A stretch of 64,000 nt of DNA from Cyanoderma ruficeps (lineage: Eukaryota > Chordata > Aves > Passeriformes > Timaliidae), in the NCBI GenBank assembly GCA_008694505.1, contig VZDJ01007755.1:2719278-2783277 (forward strand), in the 5' to 3' direction. The position numbers and the translations under genes were made by a program. Within the stretch, counting starts at the first letter, position 1. The number at the start of each line of letters is the position of its first letter. Below the pieces are notes generated by a model that saw only the letters and a list, made by a program, of their open reading frames with translations, did not search any database and was not told the DNA's origin. Of this stretch, positions 1-14,700 are shown one piece after another.

Positions 1-365
1 GGGAGACATCATTGCAGTCTACAACTTTCTTGTAAGGGGAAGAGAAGGGGCAGGCACTCATCTCTTCTGTGTGGTGACCAGTGACAGGACCCAAGGGAAT
101 GGCCCGATATTGTGTCAGGGGAGGTTTAGGTTGGATATTAAAAAAAAGAGGTTCTTCACCCAGAGGGTGGTTGGGCACTGGAACAGGCTCCCCAGAGAAG
201 TGGTCACAGCCCCAGCCTGACAGAGTTCAGGAAATGGTTGGACAGTGCTTTCAGGCACGTGATGTGACTGTTGGGGATGGTGCTGTGCAGGGCTACGAGT
301 TGGTCTTGCTGACTCTTGTGAGTCCCTTCCAACTTAGCTTATCCTGTGATTCTGTGAAATGTGTG
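1..365 (+). mobile_element. CR1 LINE 3' fragment, cut by window edge
   Basis: The sequence matches the 3' end of avian CR1 in sense orientation. Recognisable blocks are the stretch around ctacaactttcttg, the CR1 segment gaggtttaggttggatatta, the block ttcttcacccagagggtggt, and the terminal gtcccttccaactta with tgtgattctgtga. Repeat family assignment is from memory of CR1 consensus text. The element is 5' truncated or continues to the left of the window. It sits in the putative SLCO5A1 intron. Confidence 0.9.
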
Positions 366-3300
366 TGAAACACACACTTGTTTTGTTTGCAGACTCAGCT
401 GGCCAGCAGAAGGCTGAGCTCCCTGTGCTGTCAGCTGGTGCTAGGGAGCATCTTGGCATGCAGGTGAAGTGACTGCAGCTCTCTTTGTGCATATGGATTA
501 TACTGCTTTCTCCTACAGATGATTTAACACTCTGAGGGTGCAGTATTGTGCTTCTCTGGCACTCTGTAGCATTCCTTTTTTTTGGTTAAAATGCTGATGA
601 GGCAGCTGGCACAGTTCCTGCACAGTTCCTAATAATTACTTACAGTAGCACTGTGCAATTCTATTGTCCTTTCCTATAACTGAGGAAATAGAAAGATTTT
701 ACTTTTCTTCTTTACTTTAGTTTCCTACTCCGTAGGTGATGAAGTAGGAAAAAAAGTAGGACCGATACTTCTTTTTCATACTGTAGTCCTACATATCATT
801 TTCTTAAGCATTTAGTGGAGCTAATTTTTTTTGTCCGTTTAAGCAATGTGTACCTACAGTGAGTTCGGTGAAGAGTGTGGGGCAGCCTTTGCTCTGAAGT
901 TTTCTGCCTGGAGGATTGAATGTCGTGAGTGATATATCTTCACTTGCTCTGCCAGTGTTGTGTCCCTTAGGGATGCTTTCCGCATCTCTCCAGCTGTGTC
1001 CTTGCCATGAGCTATGGCATTGTTCACAAGCAGCTGTATTGACAAAGCATCACTTCCAGTAACTGGCAAAATGCACTTACTCTTCTTAGGGGTAAGAAGA
1101 GACTTAGGTACATGCTTTCCTGATTCTCTCTTTCTCTTTGTATTAAAGGACAAAAACTGCGTTGGATCCAGGGTTCTGAGACTCACTGAATTCCCAGGTC
1201 CTGTTGTTTCCCTCGCTTAGCATTTGTCAGAATGGTTAGCATTTTGTTTCTGAGGTTGACAGTGCCCTTTTCACCTGCTTGAGCTTGGGAATAGTGTTTT
1301 CTTGGGGAGCAGCTCCCTTCTCTGTCAAGCTCTGCTGCAGGGCTGGTTTGTGCAGACAAGTGTCTCCACCTGCTGTGGTCCGGCAGCAGCTTGGAAACCT
1401 AGACATGAAAGTGGCCTTTAAGTAACAGCTTGTTTGTAGCTTTTGCCAGGAACTGAAGGCTTGGGATCTAGTGTCTGATTACCTGGGGGCTGGAAACTTT
1501 AGCCCGTCTGCTGGATACCCCGACTGTTTTCTAAAGGGTCACTGTAACTACTCCTGTTGCAGGTGGATTAGCGATGCTTTGTGTTTCATACATTTTCCCC
1601 TAACTTTCATTCAGGCCGCCTCACCTGGGAGGACTTAATTGCTGTGAAAGTGCTTATGCAGTCAAAAGAGAGGAGACTGGATTTCTCTGTACGGTCATTC
1701 AAAGGCACATGGGTTTCTGTCTTGGTTGTGCAGGAAATACAGGCAATTTTATAAATGAGTCTCTGCCTTTTGTTTCATCCTGAAAGCCAGCATCTAAAAA
1801 TTAAGGTTTTTAAAGTAGATTAATGGATTTTATCCATGGTTTTTAAAAGAACAGAAAACTAACTCAGTCATATTGAACTTTTATGCTCTTGTTTTAATCC
1901 TATGATGTCTTTTTTACCCTGATAGCACTTTTAAAACCCTTATTTCTTGCAAAGAATGAACTCAGTTTTCCTTTTTTGTTGTTTTTACATGCCTTTCCTA
2001 TTTATTTTGAAAGCAGTTGAGAAGCCATCATGCAAAAATGGCACATATTACAGCTGGTTCCCTCTGGCAGTTTTTGCTACTCTTGACTGAAAGGTCAGAG
2101 TAAGCATTAGCTTTGACTTGGCTGCTGATGGATGGGGCAGTGCCACATGGACTCCGAGGGCAGGGCAAGCTGGTCACCTGTCTTCCTGTGAATCGTCACC
2201 AGAGCTGTCAGAATTTCAGCTCCCAAGTCCAAAGGTGTCTCTGCAACCCCCTCAGCAGGGATGCTGGGACTTACTAGGGCTGTAATTGGAAAGCTCTGAA
2301 ATGGCGCAGTTGGAAGAGGGAGCACACTGTTGGCTTTCTGGTTCCTGGTGTCCATGCTTTTATTCAAGCACATGGTCCTTTCACCTCAGCTCAGTTGGAC
2401 AATCTGGGCACTTGGGCTGGAGCTAGCAAACTTAGGACAGCAAGACAGCTCTGCAGCGTGCATGCAGGCTGATTTCACCTGAGTCAGCCAAATCTATACT
2501 CAAACTCCTTCCAAGTACCCAGAAAAAAATAGGACATTTCCTGTGATGGGAACAAATATATCAGTGCTCAGCAGTGTGGAGATGTATGGGCTCTGTCCTG
2601 CTCTGCTGCTGAGCAGTTTGGGCATCTGTTGTGCTGTCACAAGGCCAGAAATTTAGACACTGCCAGCATTAAGGAGTGAACTAAAGAACCTGGAGCTTTC
2701 AGCTGCTCTTCTTTTCTGCCACAAGGATTTTGTTCTTACCTGAGAAATCAGGAAGTGCAGACACAGAAATTCCAGTGTTATTTTATGCTGCCATTAGACC
2801 TGATAATCTAATCAGAAAATAGTCTCATGTAGGTAAACAGCTTGCTTGGCAGCAAAGACAAATTACACCAGTGAAAAATATCGTGCTCTGGTATGAATGA
2901 CATTTTGTGGTGAGTTTGAAGGAGATGCAGTCAGAAAAAAACCTGCATGTTTTTCCTTGTAATTTGAACAAGCAGGTAGATGAGTTGTCACGTGAAGTGC
3001 TTGCAAAGCAATGCTGCCTGCCCACTAATTATATGCTCCTGTGCAGTTCATCTTTGATTCTCTTCCGCATTTTCAGTACAGGTTTCTTTTTAGCAGCTTG
3101 CTTCCTTTTCATTAGCTTCCCAGGATATTTTTTTTAGTGCTTCCACTTCTTTCCTTGCTTATATTGACATTAACACTTTATTTACATTGCACCATGCACA
3201 GTAGGACCTCAATCTCATGGTTGCCCTCTGCGCCTTTTATCTTTGATGTTAACTGGATTAGAATGAAATCCTCAAGAGTATCTCAGCAGTGGTTTTCTTA

Positions 3301-6300
3301 AAATCCAGCTGCTCTGAAATCAGCTTCCAGCTCTTCAGTTTCTTGAATTTAGCAAGCTTTTGTAAACTAGCAACCCCTTTCCATATTTACCTGTTTCTGG
3401 TCAACTTCTTTGAAGTGACAAAAAATGAATCCTGATAGAGTTCCCTTGTGATTGTACCCTTTTCTTTTTGTATTAATTAAGCTCTTGAGTCGGAGTATTT
3501 CAGATAATGGATATATTAGCTGAGTGTATCTTCTGATACCTTGTGATTTGCTATTTTATACTTGAGTTGTAGTTTACTCCACTGTTTGTCCTGGATTTGT
3601 TCACAGCTATGACTTCAGGTGTCATATAGGCACTGAAAGGTGCTGGTGTGCTTCTGAAGTGAAGTGCTTTCAATCACACCTTGGTTCCCCCTTCTCGTTT
3701 TTACATTCTCTGATTAGATTAAAATCTGAGTACCTTGACCTCCCCAGAATTCATTTCAAGTAACGAATTTTTGTAGATAATCCAAAGTAGAGAGGGAAAT
3801 AGTGAGCTCTTCTGTGGTGGCTGCTAACCTGTGATTACTTAAACAGAATGTGTCAAGCAAGCCTCATTAGCATCTACAGATGTCTAAAGGAAACACTCAG
3901 GAAGATGTTTTCTGACATTACTGTTCATTAAGCTCTCCCTGTACTTGAAGAGAAATTGCTGTATTCAGCTGAGCTGTTAGCTCAGTAGATTTTGCTTTGT
4001 ATAACAATTGAAAACACTACCTTTTCGATCAAAGGTTCCAAGGCAGTGAGGGACAAAGCCACAATGCACTCTGGTCAGGAGGTGCCTGCCGGGGCAGTAC
4101 CTTGAGCCCATGGGAAGGGCTGAAGATGCTGCTGTACGTGTCTGTGGAGTACAGGAAAGCCCCTAACAAGGCTGGAGAGTTTTGGCAGTGGAGAGAACAG
4201 AGCTTCGCTTCTGCTGTGCTTTTCTTCCTCACAGAGCAGTATTTTCCACTTTTGCCCATAGTGTCTCTCTATGCCATTCATGGGTGCCTGCCATTTCAGC
4301 AGCTGAAGTTTAAAAAGTAGTAGGAAAATAGTTTTTCATTTTGTGATTTTTTAAACTAAATTTATGTTTCTGCTTGTTAATTCATCCCAGTGAGGGAAAA
4401 AGAGATTTAATGATGAGCATAACCTTCTAGAGTGCAAATAGCTTCAGTAATAATCTTCCTGTTAAAAAAAATTAAAAATTTGTTACATAATAATAGAGTC
4501 TGTAATTGTTGTAAATATGATGGGCATTGTATATCAACTTCATTTAACACAGCTGTCTAGTGACAGAAATAGTGAAGGTATCCCTAGGGAATTTTTATAG
4601 TCACAGGAGAAAATAGCACATGAGCTTTTTTGAGTCTCCAGTATAGTAGTGTTGATGCACATCAATGGAGGCATTTATCTGGTAAGTTATATAATTGGCC
4701 TAAAATAAGAATTTAAAAAACTGTTTCTTCTGCTAATTAGCATGACATAGGGAAAGAAGTGGGATTTTGGGGTTATCTGAAACAAATAACTGTTAGTTTG
4801 TTACTACACCTGAATTGTGTTACTGGAGGAATATTAGTTCTGTTATGCAGTGGGAGTAAAAAGACTCTGAACTCAGCACATCATCTTCTCAATAAAATGC
4901 CGTGCTGTAAATAATTTTTCAAAAGCATAGCTGAGGAGTGAATAGATGCTTGAAGGAAGAGCTGTACTCTCAATTATAGTTCCTAAGTAGCTACTGCACT
5001 ATTTTGATACATGGAAGTTCTATACTATTGACCTCAGTGACTGAACAGTTTAATGAGATTGTGATTATAATGTCAAGGATAGAGCTGGCTGGTATGAATT
5101 TCTTTGACTGCAGAAGCAAAGTAGGCAAAAGTATCCATGTGTTTACTCCTATGCCTTCCCCAGAACCTCTGAGAGGGAGGAGACAAGCTCTTCTCAGAGT
5201 ACCCTCTGCATTTAGGAGTACCTCTGTGACTGAGCCTGTGGAGAAATATAAAAAAAAGACCTTTTGTCCTTAGCTTTTGCTTCTTGTCTTACTTGATGTT
5301 TGTTAGCAATTAATTTTTGCTTAGATGGAGTCACTTATTCTTTTTGAGTTTATGGTTAATTGTACTAGCTTTGGACACTCAGAAGCAAGTAGGACACAGA
5401 CAACAAATAGGGATGCATGTGGCTTTGAAAAGCAAAATGAAAAGATTGGTTAAGGCTACTGCCCCCATGCATTATGATAATTAAAAGAAAATCAGCCTTC
5501 TATGAGAAATGAGGTAAAACTGATGGACTAATATTGGCTGTGCCAGCTAATGGGAAAGAACTTGAAAAGAGCTTTTAAGCCGCGTGAGTCAGAAGCTTTG
5601 GGTACATATATGCCTTCTCATCTTCACTAAGGACAAGAGATTCAATTAACCAGAGAAAAATGGAGGCGTGTATGAACTAACATAATTTTCAGAGTTCCTA
5701 CGCTGTCATTAGAGCAGCTATTACTCCTTTCTGTAACTAATAATAAATTTTAAGTATTTAAATAAGGTGAAAGAGAGCTGTATATCATCAGATAGATCTA
5801 TAATTAACTTCCTTTCATGCTTCTTCATCCTCCCCTGCATCCCCACACTCCAAATTTAAGTCCTTCAGAAAGAAGAGCTTACCATGGATCTGATGCAGCG
5901 CCACGCTTTCAAGAAAACTCCCATGTTTTTATTCTCAGAAATATATTGTATGCTTAAAATTACCTTGAGTGTTATGGAGACTGAGGAAGGGATCTATCAC
6001 GTGTTGCAGTTTCAGGATATGTGAGAAATATCACCTCATAGTTTGCCCAAGTTGGTGTACTGAAGTCTTTCACTAACTGCTGGACCAAGGTTGACCATTT
6101 TCCTCTAGGAAGAGTAGATGTAACTGGTAGAAACAGTGAGAGGACTGGTGAGTGGTTGTGGTAGTAGAAGAGTCTGATAGCCATAAGGTTTATATTAGCA
6201 GGTAGGCATCCTACACTATGAGCCAGCTGCTTTTTGTTTGGATTGTGCCTGACAGGAAAAATGTTGCGATATATTAGGAATGTAGTACATTTCCCTTGTC

Positions 6301-8658
6301 TAGTTTGATAGGACGCTCAGATCAATTATTTTGTGGTCTGAGCATTAGGATTTCTCCGAAACACAACTGCGGGGCTAAGAAACTCTTCTAGTGCTGGATT
6401 TGTCCCAGTTTTTGTGGCCTTTTTGGAGATATTAGAAGAATTAGTAGCATAACATTAGAAAAGAAGGGGTAACATAACCATTATGACTGTGTCAGAGCGT
6501 CACTGGATGCTCCTAGGTCTGCTGTCTGCTGCTTTTCTGTTGAATCAGGATAGAGAGTGTGAGGAGTAATGGGGTTATTTTTATGTGCGGGGGGCCAAAG
6601 AATGATACAAGAATTCTGCCCTTAATTTAGTCTGTGTTGCACTCCTGTTAAGGAGACTTGACTTTTTTTCTTTTTCGCCCTTATTTTCCTTGAGTAACAA
6701 AATGGTGTGGAGCTCAGGGAACTGGCAGCTGGTGGTTTTCTGATGTGGGAGATTTGACTTGAATATGTGTGGGTGTAATACAACCCCTTGGTGATGTGCT
6801 GTATACTCTCGTTATACGTCATGCCAAAATAGACAGTAATCCTCTTATGTGGGATTGTCAAGTAAGTAATAATAGAGCACAAGTCAGTGCCATCAGTTCT
6901 GAGATTTTTTTTAATAGACATAATTATTATTCATATTTCCTAGATTCTTTAGTACTTTATATTAAGTAAGTTCATCTTCTAAGTCCTATAAATGTTGTTT
7001 TACAATAGTGATGCCAGCTGCTATCAAGACTTTCCTATTCATCTTTCTAATTGATGCTCTTGCTTTAAAAAGGCCACAGAGATTTTGAGTTTTATAATTC
7101 AACTCATTTCCTAATGTGAAAACTTCAATTGAAGAAAAATTTGAAGATCATTTTGTCTGCATAAAATATTTCAATTGTCTTACAAGGAACTCTGAAAAGA
7201 TCTGAAGCAATCAGGGTTACTGTCTGCAGGCTGTTCATCCCATTTAGAAAACATGAAGTTGGCTGCTCTGCAGCAGGGCAGACACGATAAGCTGTGCTGG
7301 AGGAGAGACACAATTAGCTCGACAGCGACCACAGTCAGAGCAGAAAGGAAGGTCTGGAGGCGTTTAATTAATACTAATGCTTTTGTGCTTCCCAGGTCCA
7401 GAGTCCTGGCCTTGCTCCTGTGATTCTCAAACCTGGCATCTAATGAACATTAGATTTAGTAAAGCTTTCCAGAAAAGTTAATAAATTACAACTAGCTGTG
7501 GCACGTTCCCCCTGAAGGTAATGAGTTACACCTGATACTGAGTGGGAGCAGGGTCTGATCTGTCAAGCTTTTTCATTTTTAAACAGCTAACAAGGCCTCT
7601 TGGGAATTTTGTACTACATTTGTTTAAGTAATCTGAAATAACAGAAAGGCATGTAGTTTATTAAACATTCTTCAAGTCACCAAACCAATTAGGGAGAAAT
7701 GAACCTTTTTTTTTTTCCATTATGAAAACAGTTTTGGACAGGTGTCATTTTTATTAATTTGAATTTGATGGCAAAACTACTTTTGATGGAAAATGTTTAT
7801 CCATCAATGTATACTTATTTGTGTAGACTGACATTTTGAGATGCATTTTTGCTATTTAATTCTCAATTTTTATTCATTTCAACTTCCATTCATTCTTGGG
7901 TGGAAAATGCAAGTAAAATCTCATTCGGTTGAAGGTCACCTCTCTATGTAACTCTTGCTTCTGTTTCCTTCTAGTACATCATTGAAGACATACCTGAGGA
8001 TTACTTTTTCCATTTGCTCCTTGTGAGAATACCAGCTCTGTTGGCTTCAGGCTTACGTGTTTTTATATTTATAAATGTTTCCCTGATGGGTTTCAGCAGT
8101 GTGTGTTAATAAAAGGATGATCTCTGTGATGATTTACTCTTTGTGCAGGAGCACCAATATAATCCAGTTTGAGTTGTAATCTACAAACTTTAGTTTTGGT
8201 TAGATATTGCCTGTGTTTAAGTATCCCTGTGTCACCTCTTCTGTTAATGGCTATCTGTATAAACAGCTTTATTTTTCCATTTTGGGAGCAAACTTCCATA
8301 TCGCATTGCAGTTAATATAGTGTTTTATCACACTAATTGCCTGTTAGTGCAGCATTTGTGTGATGAAAATATTCTTATTGTACGTTACCGTATCACCCAA
8401 GACTTGCATAACAAGGTAATTAATTTACACTATCTCCAAGGAATAAATGAAAAGTACTGGATGAGGGTCGCAGCCTTTGATAATTATTTATGTTACAAGA
8501 AGAAAGCTGAACGGAAATGCTTGGATTTTCCCATTTTTAGGGGAAGTGTGTAGCTTTTTGATTCCTATTTTGAATTTTAAGTGCATATCTTTTTGTTTCA
8601 GTCTTCTGGGCCTCTCCAGCTGAATATTATTACGGCTGAGGTAGTAGCTTACATGGTA
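366..8658 (+). other. SLCO5A1: Intronic DNA, no exon seen
   Basis: Part of the large intron left of the first visible SLCO5A1 exon. Open frames are all short (up to about 110 codons), overlap on both strands and resemble no protein I know. Composition is AT-rich with short homopolymers. I see no CR1, LTR or tRNA signature. The assignment to the SLCO5A1 intron is an inference from the gene's structure. Confidence 0.55.
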
Positions 8659-8727
8659 CATAGAATCATGGAATCATTTAGATTGGAAAAGGAATACCTT
8701 TAGGATCATTGAGTCCAACCTTAGCTG
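8659..8727 (-). mobile_element. CR1 LINE 3' tail, minus strand
   Basis: About 70 bases starting atagaatcatggaatcattt and ending gatcattgagtccaacctt. This is the reverse complement of a CR1 3' terminus. The rest of the element is absent or too diverged, which fits the heavy 5' truncation usual for CR1. Confidence 0.8.
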
Positions 8728-11700
8728 AGCTTCCTCATGGCACATTTTTCAGTGGAATATTTCCTCTAGATGTTTTTTCCCCACTATTACTGCAACTGCC
8801 ACACCGTAGCTAACAGTTACATTATCAATTGATAAGCTTCTTACACTCTTGTAAATACAAATTTTCAGGGTTATGTTGTAATGAATTGTAATGCATTATT
8901 CATAAATGTGGTGCTTGTGTAGAATAGAAGCCAAATATAAAAGCCATTTGGTCTTACACAGTACTAAGTATTGAAAATGAATGATAAAGTGATAAACGAA
9001 GAAAATATAATAGGGATTGTCACCCCTGGTAAATAGACATGCTCCCTTTCTTTCCTTTGCAGTAGGAGTTTCTCTCCCTGCATTTTGAATAGGCAAGCAA
9101 ACATCTCCACAGGATCCTGCCAAACTCACCTTATTCTCCCTTACCTTAAACATTTCATTTTCTTTTCTTAAAGCCAGGAGAAATTATATTCATGCTAAAG
9201 TGTTTGTAATCTGCTTTTGGATACTGCAGTGATGAATCTGATCTAAAAAAAAAAAAGTGTAGAATAACCTATGAGATTAAATGCTATTCTTTCACTGAGT
9301 AGCAGATAGCGAGATGGATGTTACAATCCAATAAGTTATTTCTTGTGGTTCCAAATACATTATTCTTACATTGAAAGGGCAAAGAATTTTCATTTAAAAA
9401 TGAATAGGAAGACAGAGTAATGCATTCTATTTTTTAGAAATGGCAATAAATAGAAGTAGGGGATCCTGCAGAATTGTTATCTGAAAAAGCTGTATGAAGC
9501 CACAGGAGAGGGTACCACCACACACCAATGCTAAAGGGAACTGGTGTTGAACCCCACCAGTGGGGAAGGGCTTGTTTTGAAGCCTGGCTTTTCTTTCTCC
9601 TCATAAATAAAGCTAGTGAGTCTCTGCAGAGATCAATTTCTACACTATCACAGGGTTACTGTGCACATGCTTTTAGCTTGGTTTTATTTTATTTATTATA
9701 AATGCAAGAGGGAGAATAGCTCTATTCTTTAAGATTAAGACTTGATTGTTTGGCCTTCCTTACCTTGTCCCTGGCCACAGATACCTGAAGTTGTATTATT
9801 TGAGTGATGGCATCCTTGGCCTGTGGCACAGGAGGATCTCTGGGAAGCTGTGCAGTGGTGCCATACCAGTGAAGGACTTTGGAAAGGAAATTAAACAAAC
9901 CAGTCAGTAGTAGCTGCTAAAATATTTTGGAATTGTTGCAAATTTTGTTTCCTAGAAGAAAATCTCTACAGAAATGAAAGCCACCTATTTTTTTTGTGTG
10001 TGTGGAATAAAATAGCAACAGTAAACATAGCACATAAAACGTGTGATTCAGGTGAGCTTACTGAAAAGCTAGGTGCTAAATGATTCCCCTAATCAGTGCT
10101 CCTACTGTCCATCTGAGAGTCTTCAGGATATTCCTGAAACTGGGCAATATGGAGGAGAAGGCTGTTTTCATATTTTGTTTCTTCCTGTGACAATCTGAAG
10201 GCATTTTATTGATTTCTGTGGGGTTTTCTTCCTGTATCACATCAATTTAAAGGAGAACATGGTGTGATCAAAGCTTTTTACTTTTTCTTTTCTTTTAAAA
10301 CTATGTAAATAATTTTTTTAGTGTGTCTTCTGAGTCAGTTCTATAATTGAAACATTACATATTTTCTGTGATTTTATGGAAACAAACAAAATTACTGTGT
10401 TAAATAAAGTATTTTCTCTATGGACATTTGTAAAGGTAAAACAGAAATGAATGGATGTATTCACAAAAAGTGGCTAGGAAAGGCAGTGTCCATCAGTTGT
10501 GTGCTAAATATCCTGAAGAGAAAAGCCTGGGGCGGTACCTCTGAATTGTTCCTCCACTGGAAAAGGAGATGCATGCTGTTACAGTTACCTACACAGTTTC
10601 ACAGGTGTGAAACTGAGAAGGAATGTTTTAGTTTGGTTATTCAGCTGTGTTAGCTATGAACAAGTGTCTGATTCTGCTGCTGCATCTCTGCTGGTGTTGT
10701 CACTGCACTGTTATGATCTTTCTGTTGCTAATCTTTTCCCAACAGTTTTAGTGTTTGAAAAGCATAATGCTGTGTTGCTATCATTTGTGTGTTCTGAAAG
10801 AAACATTTCACTGAGTCGTTTATTTTATGAGTTAGGAGATGGTGATTTAAATGCACTTGAACCAACAAGAGCCTTGGTTCTGTAAGCATGGCTCTGGCTC
10901 AGAAAATCTCCACAAAGCACTCACAAAGTGATGAGTAAAGTAGCTATGGTGTTCGGGAGCACAGATGGAGCAGCCATGATGTGTTTGAGAAGGGTTTACG
11001 CAGTTTTGGGGGTTGGAATTGGCCTCTAGGCAAGGACATGTTACTCCAGTGTAACATGCAGTGATCTTAGGCATGCAGCACGTGAGCTGCTTGGTAGAAA
11101 AGGAAATCACTGTGAAAGATCACAAAGCTAAATTTACTGTGGCATGTTTTTAGTGTTTTGAGTCCTGTGTTCTGTGTGTGAGTGTAAACATGATACACTT
11201 TGTAAAAGCAGCTGAAGAACTTCACCTGCATAAAAGGTTACAGGAGATGGAGGTTTTTCTTTCTCAAAAGTTCTGTAAAGACCCTTTTTAAACTTGTTTT
11301 GTCTGAGCCATTTGTTGTCTGACTAGAGTGTCAACACTGATGGCAGAAGTAGACTTGTAATCTTGGGATTTTCTAAAAAATTTATTAGAGACTTGCAATT
11401 TGAATTAGGGATAGGCATGTGTCAGATACAATTATCTGTGTAATGATATAAACATATGGATCTAAGCATGTTCTATTAGCATATGTAAGTAATGTGTACA
11501 ACAGTTTTAGTTTAAGGGAATGTGATAGATTTTTGTTCTCAAGGCAATTTTTTATTGGAGATTATGTTTTTATTTGCGGAATTTGTTAGAAGCAAGTATG
11601 ATTTAAACAGTGATTGAAAATTTAAGAACCTTCTTGCTAGTGTTGCCTTTGATTCTTTTAACTTTCACATTATGTGTCTCTTGTACAATGACAACCAGTC

Positions 11701-14700
11701 ATTTTACGAGAGACAAACGAAGGCTTGCACTGTGCCTTCAAATGTTTAATAAATATTTCCAAGTGCTCTGTTGAAAGTCTGCACTGTCATAAATTAATCT
11801 CATGACAATATAGTTTCTTAAAATGATCACTCCAGTGGATAACAATTGCAGTTAGATATGACATGCAGTATAGAAATGTAGTACATGCTTTGTATTTGCT
11901 CTTTGGAGGAGTACTAGGTGTTTCAGTTTTTAGTGATGGATATTTTTATTCTTTGTCTATGAGCTTCCACTTGTTATGTTGGCAAATTCATCAGTATGAA
12001 TCTGAACATGTAATTAAGGATCCAACAGTGTGTGAAGACATGTCTCTTCTGTCACATGTTGTAGAAAACTCCCGTAGAGTGGAAGGATGCCAGATCAATT
12101 TTCATTGGGCTTGGAAAAGTTCTGACAGCAACAGAGATCACTGGTAACACTTGCAATCATGGTTATTCCAAGCAACTCCAGTATCATTCCTTGAGGACCT
12201 CCCTGTCAATCTCTCTCTCTCTGTCAGAATAATTTAATAACTGAGGTTAAAATTTCCCAAGGAGACTAAGGAAGTCAAGGAACCTGACTTTCAGTGAATT
12301 TCAGTGGGATTTAGGGCTCAAATTGAATTTTCTTTGCAAACATAAGATTAGTGTTTCAACAAATTGCTTTTTGGTGGTAAATTGATTGAAAGCTGTGATA
12401 GTTTGCAGATTGTGTACATAAGTGTAATCTTCCAATTGAATCTTCCTAGTGTAAATAACTGAAAACATGTTCCCTGTGAGGATGTATGCAAATGGACAAA
12501 GATACTAGAAAGAAAAGGTCACTGAATTGCTTGAGTGAGCAAAATCTACGTCAGGAAATACATTTGATTTTAATTGGTACTTAATATGTTATTTCCTGAG
12601 CCTGCCTGAGCAGTGTCTGTGTTCAGTACCAGCTCCAGGTCATTTTTTCTGGGGTGTGCTTGCTCTTTGGGCTCTCAGGGTCACCGTGGCAGAGAGGGAT
12701 GCCCAGGAGTGGCTCAGGACAGCCTCAAGGTACTGAGGCCATCACCCATGCTGGGGCTGTCCCTGCTAAATGCTCAGCTGATACATCTGTGAAATGAAGT
12801 GCACAGGGCAGCTCTGGCCATTCAGGGTAAGGCCTTTAGAAATGTCTGCAGGCAGCATAGCCAGGAAGGAAAGGTGAAGAGGCTTCTTGCCTTTTGGCAT
12901 CCTTCTTTGCAGAGGATGAGATCTGCAACATCTATTGTGTTAGAGACGAAAAGAGAATTGGTGGGATAATTTCATGTTTTATTGGGCCAAAAAGGACTGT
13001 TACGTTCATGTGCTCTGACATCTGTGTTCAATCAGTTTTCATTACAGTGTTACCCCTATCCAAAGCTCTATTTATATAAAACCATATAGCTTAAAACAAA
13101 GCGCTCATTTAGAGAGAATCTGCCATATCCCTAGGAATATAATAGAGTTAGCTATTTAGTTAAAAAAGTTACTGCCATGAAAGTGTGTATAAAGTTGGCA
13201 GAAAGTAATTTCTATGTAGCCTCTAGCCGCCACATTTTTCATGTCTGTGAAAACATCTTTTACTATTGAAGAATAAAAATATGCTTAATAATCTGTTAAT
13301 CTAAGTAGTTGAGAAACAAAGCTGTCACGTCTAATTCTACTCACAGAAGAAAGAAAAAGCCAGAGTGAACAATTTTTTTTTTTAAATTGCAGACTAAATG
13401 AAAGGACATTGGCGATTTTCTCTAAATCATGTCAGCTGAATAATTAAATTACCTAATTAGTGAAAGTAACTTTAGCTGATTAGAAATTTTTCAGATTTTG
13501 TAAGTCAGCCATATATGGTGTTTTGAAATAATCTTGGAAAGATCCCTGTAATATAAATAGTTTTCTCTTGGAAATGCCAACGCTACAAGTTAGTAATACT
13601 TCTGTATTTTATTAGCATATTGACATATCTTATGGGAACTGGAAATGAGCTGCAAATGGAGCTGTAAATAACAGTGGCAATTTATATCTTAAAAAGAAAG
13701 ACAAATTGAGCTATAACATTACTATTTGTAAGAGGAGAACCTTTTGTTAGAGTGATTTTTTTAAAGCTACACATGGTGTTTAAACTATGCCATTTAATAA
13801 CACTGATAAAAATGTTGTGATGGTCTTGCTCTGACAAATTATGATATAATTAAATCTTGATTATAGGGGTATAGTGATTTAGGGTTTTTTTGTATAGAGA
13901 AAATTATTTGGTTTTGATCATATTGAAATATTTAACTTATATTGAATTATTTTGATCTTTATGTAGGACAACAGATTAGTATTTAAAAAAATAAACTTTT
14001 TTTGCTTGACACATAGACAAAATCAAACCAAAGCAAACCATGTAAAACACATTACTTATAATGTCAAACCAAAACATTTTTGCGATTTTAATTTTATTAT
14101 TGGCATTGTATGTCAGTATCTGCCTTTCCTAATGAGGCATATGTTTGTTTCTTTCCGGACTTGACCAAAATGGTCTAAGGAAATATATTTATAGAATCGT
14201 ATTTATTTATAGAATCAGTCTGTTACTAACAAATTATGTCTGTGGTGATTTTCTGTACAAAAGAAAAATATAAATTAATTTCCTGCCCTTTGGTTTCTTA
14301 AAAAACTGTATTCACCTCTTTTTTCTGTGACTCTCTGCACTCTCAATTTCAATTTCAATTTTCTCTGATTTCTTGAATGAAATTTTAATTTTCTTTCTCT
14401 TCATTTTCTTTGATTTCTTGCTTCTAACAATTCATGTGCCTTTTTCAGATTTAGGTGGATCGGGGGATCTGCAGCAGTAGCTCGGTGCTTCTGTATCCTG
14501 TTTCATGGGGCTGTGTGAGGAGCGTTAGCATGTGAGGAGTGTTGGAGAACAATTTGTTTCTCCATTGTGGGGCACCCGTTATCTCCTTAACCACAGGGAA
14601 GGAAGGATTTGCTGGGGCTCTGCTTGATGACATTTTTCCAAACTGGGATGAAGAGATTCAATTTGGTGTTACAGCAAGAAACTCTTTTGTCCCCAAGTAG

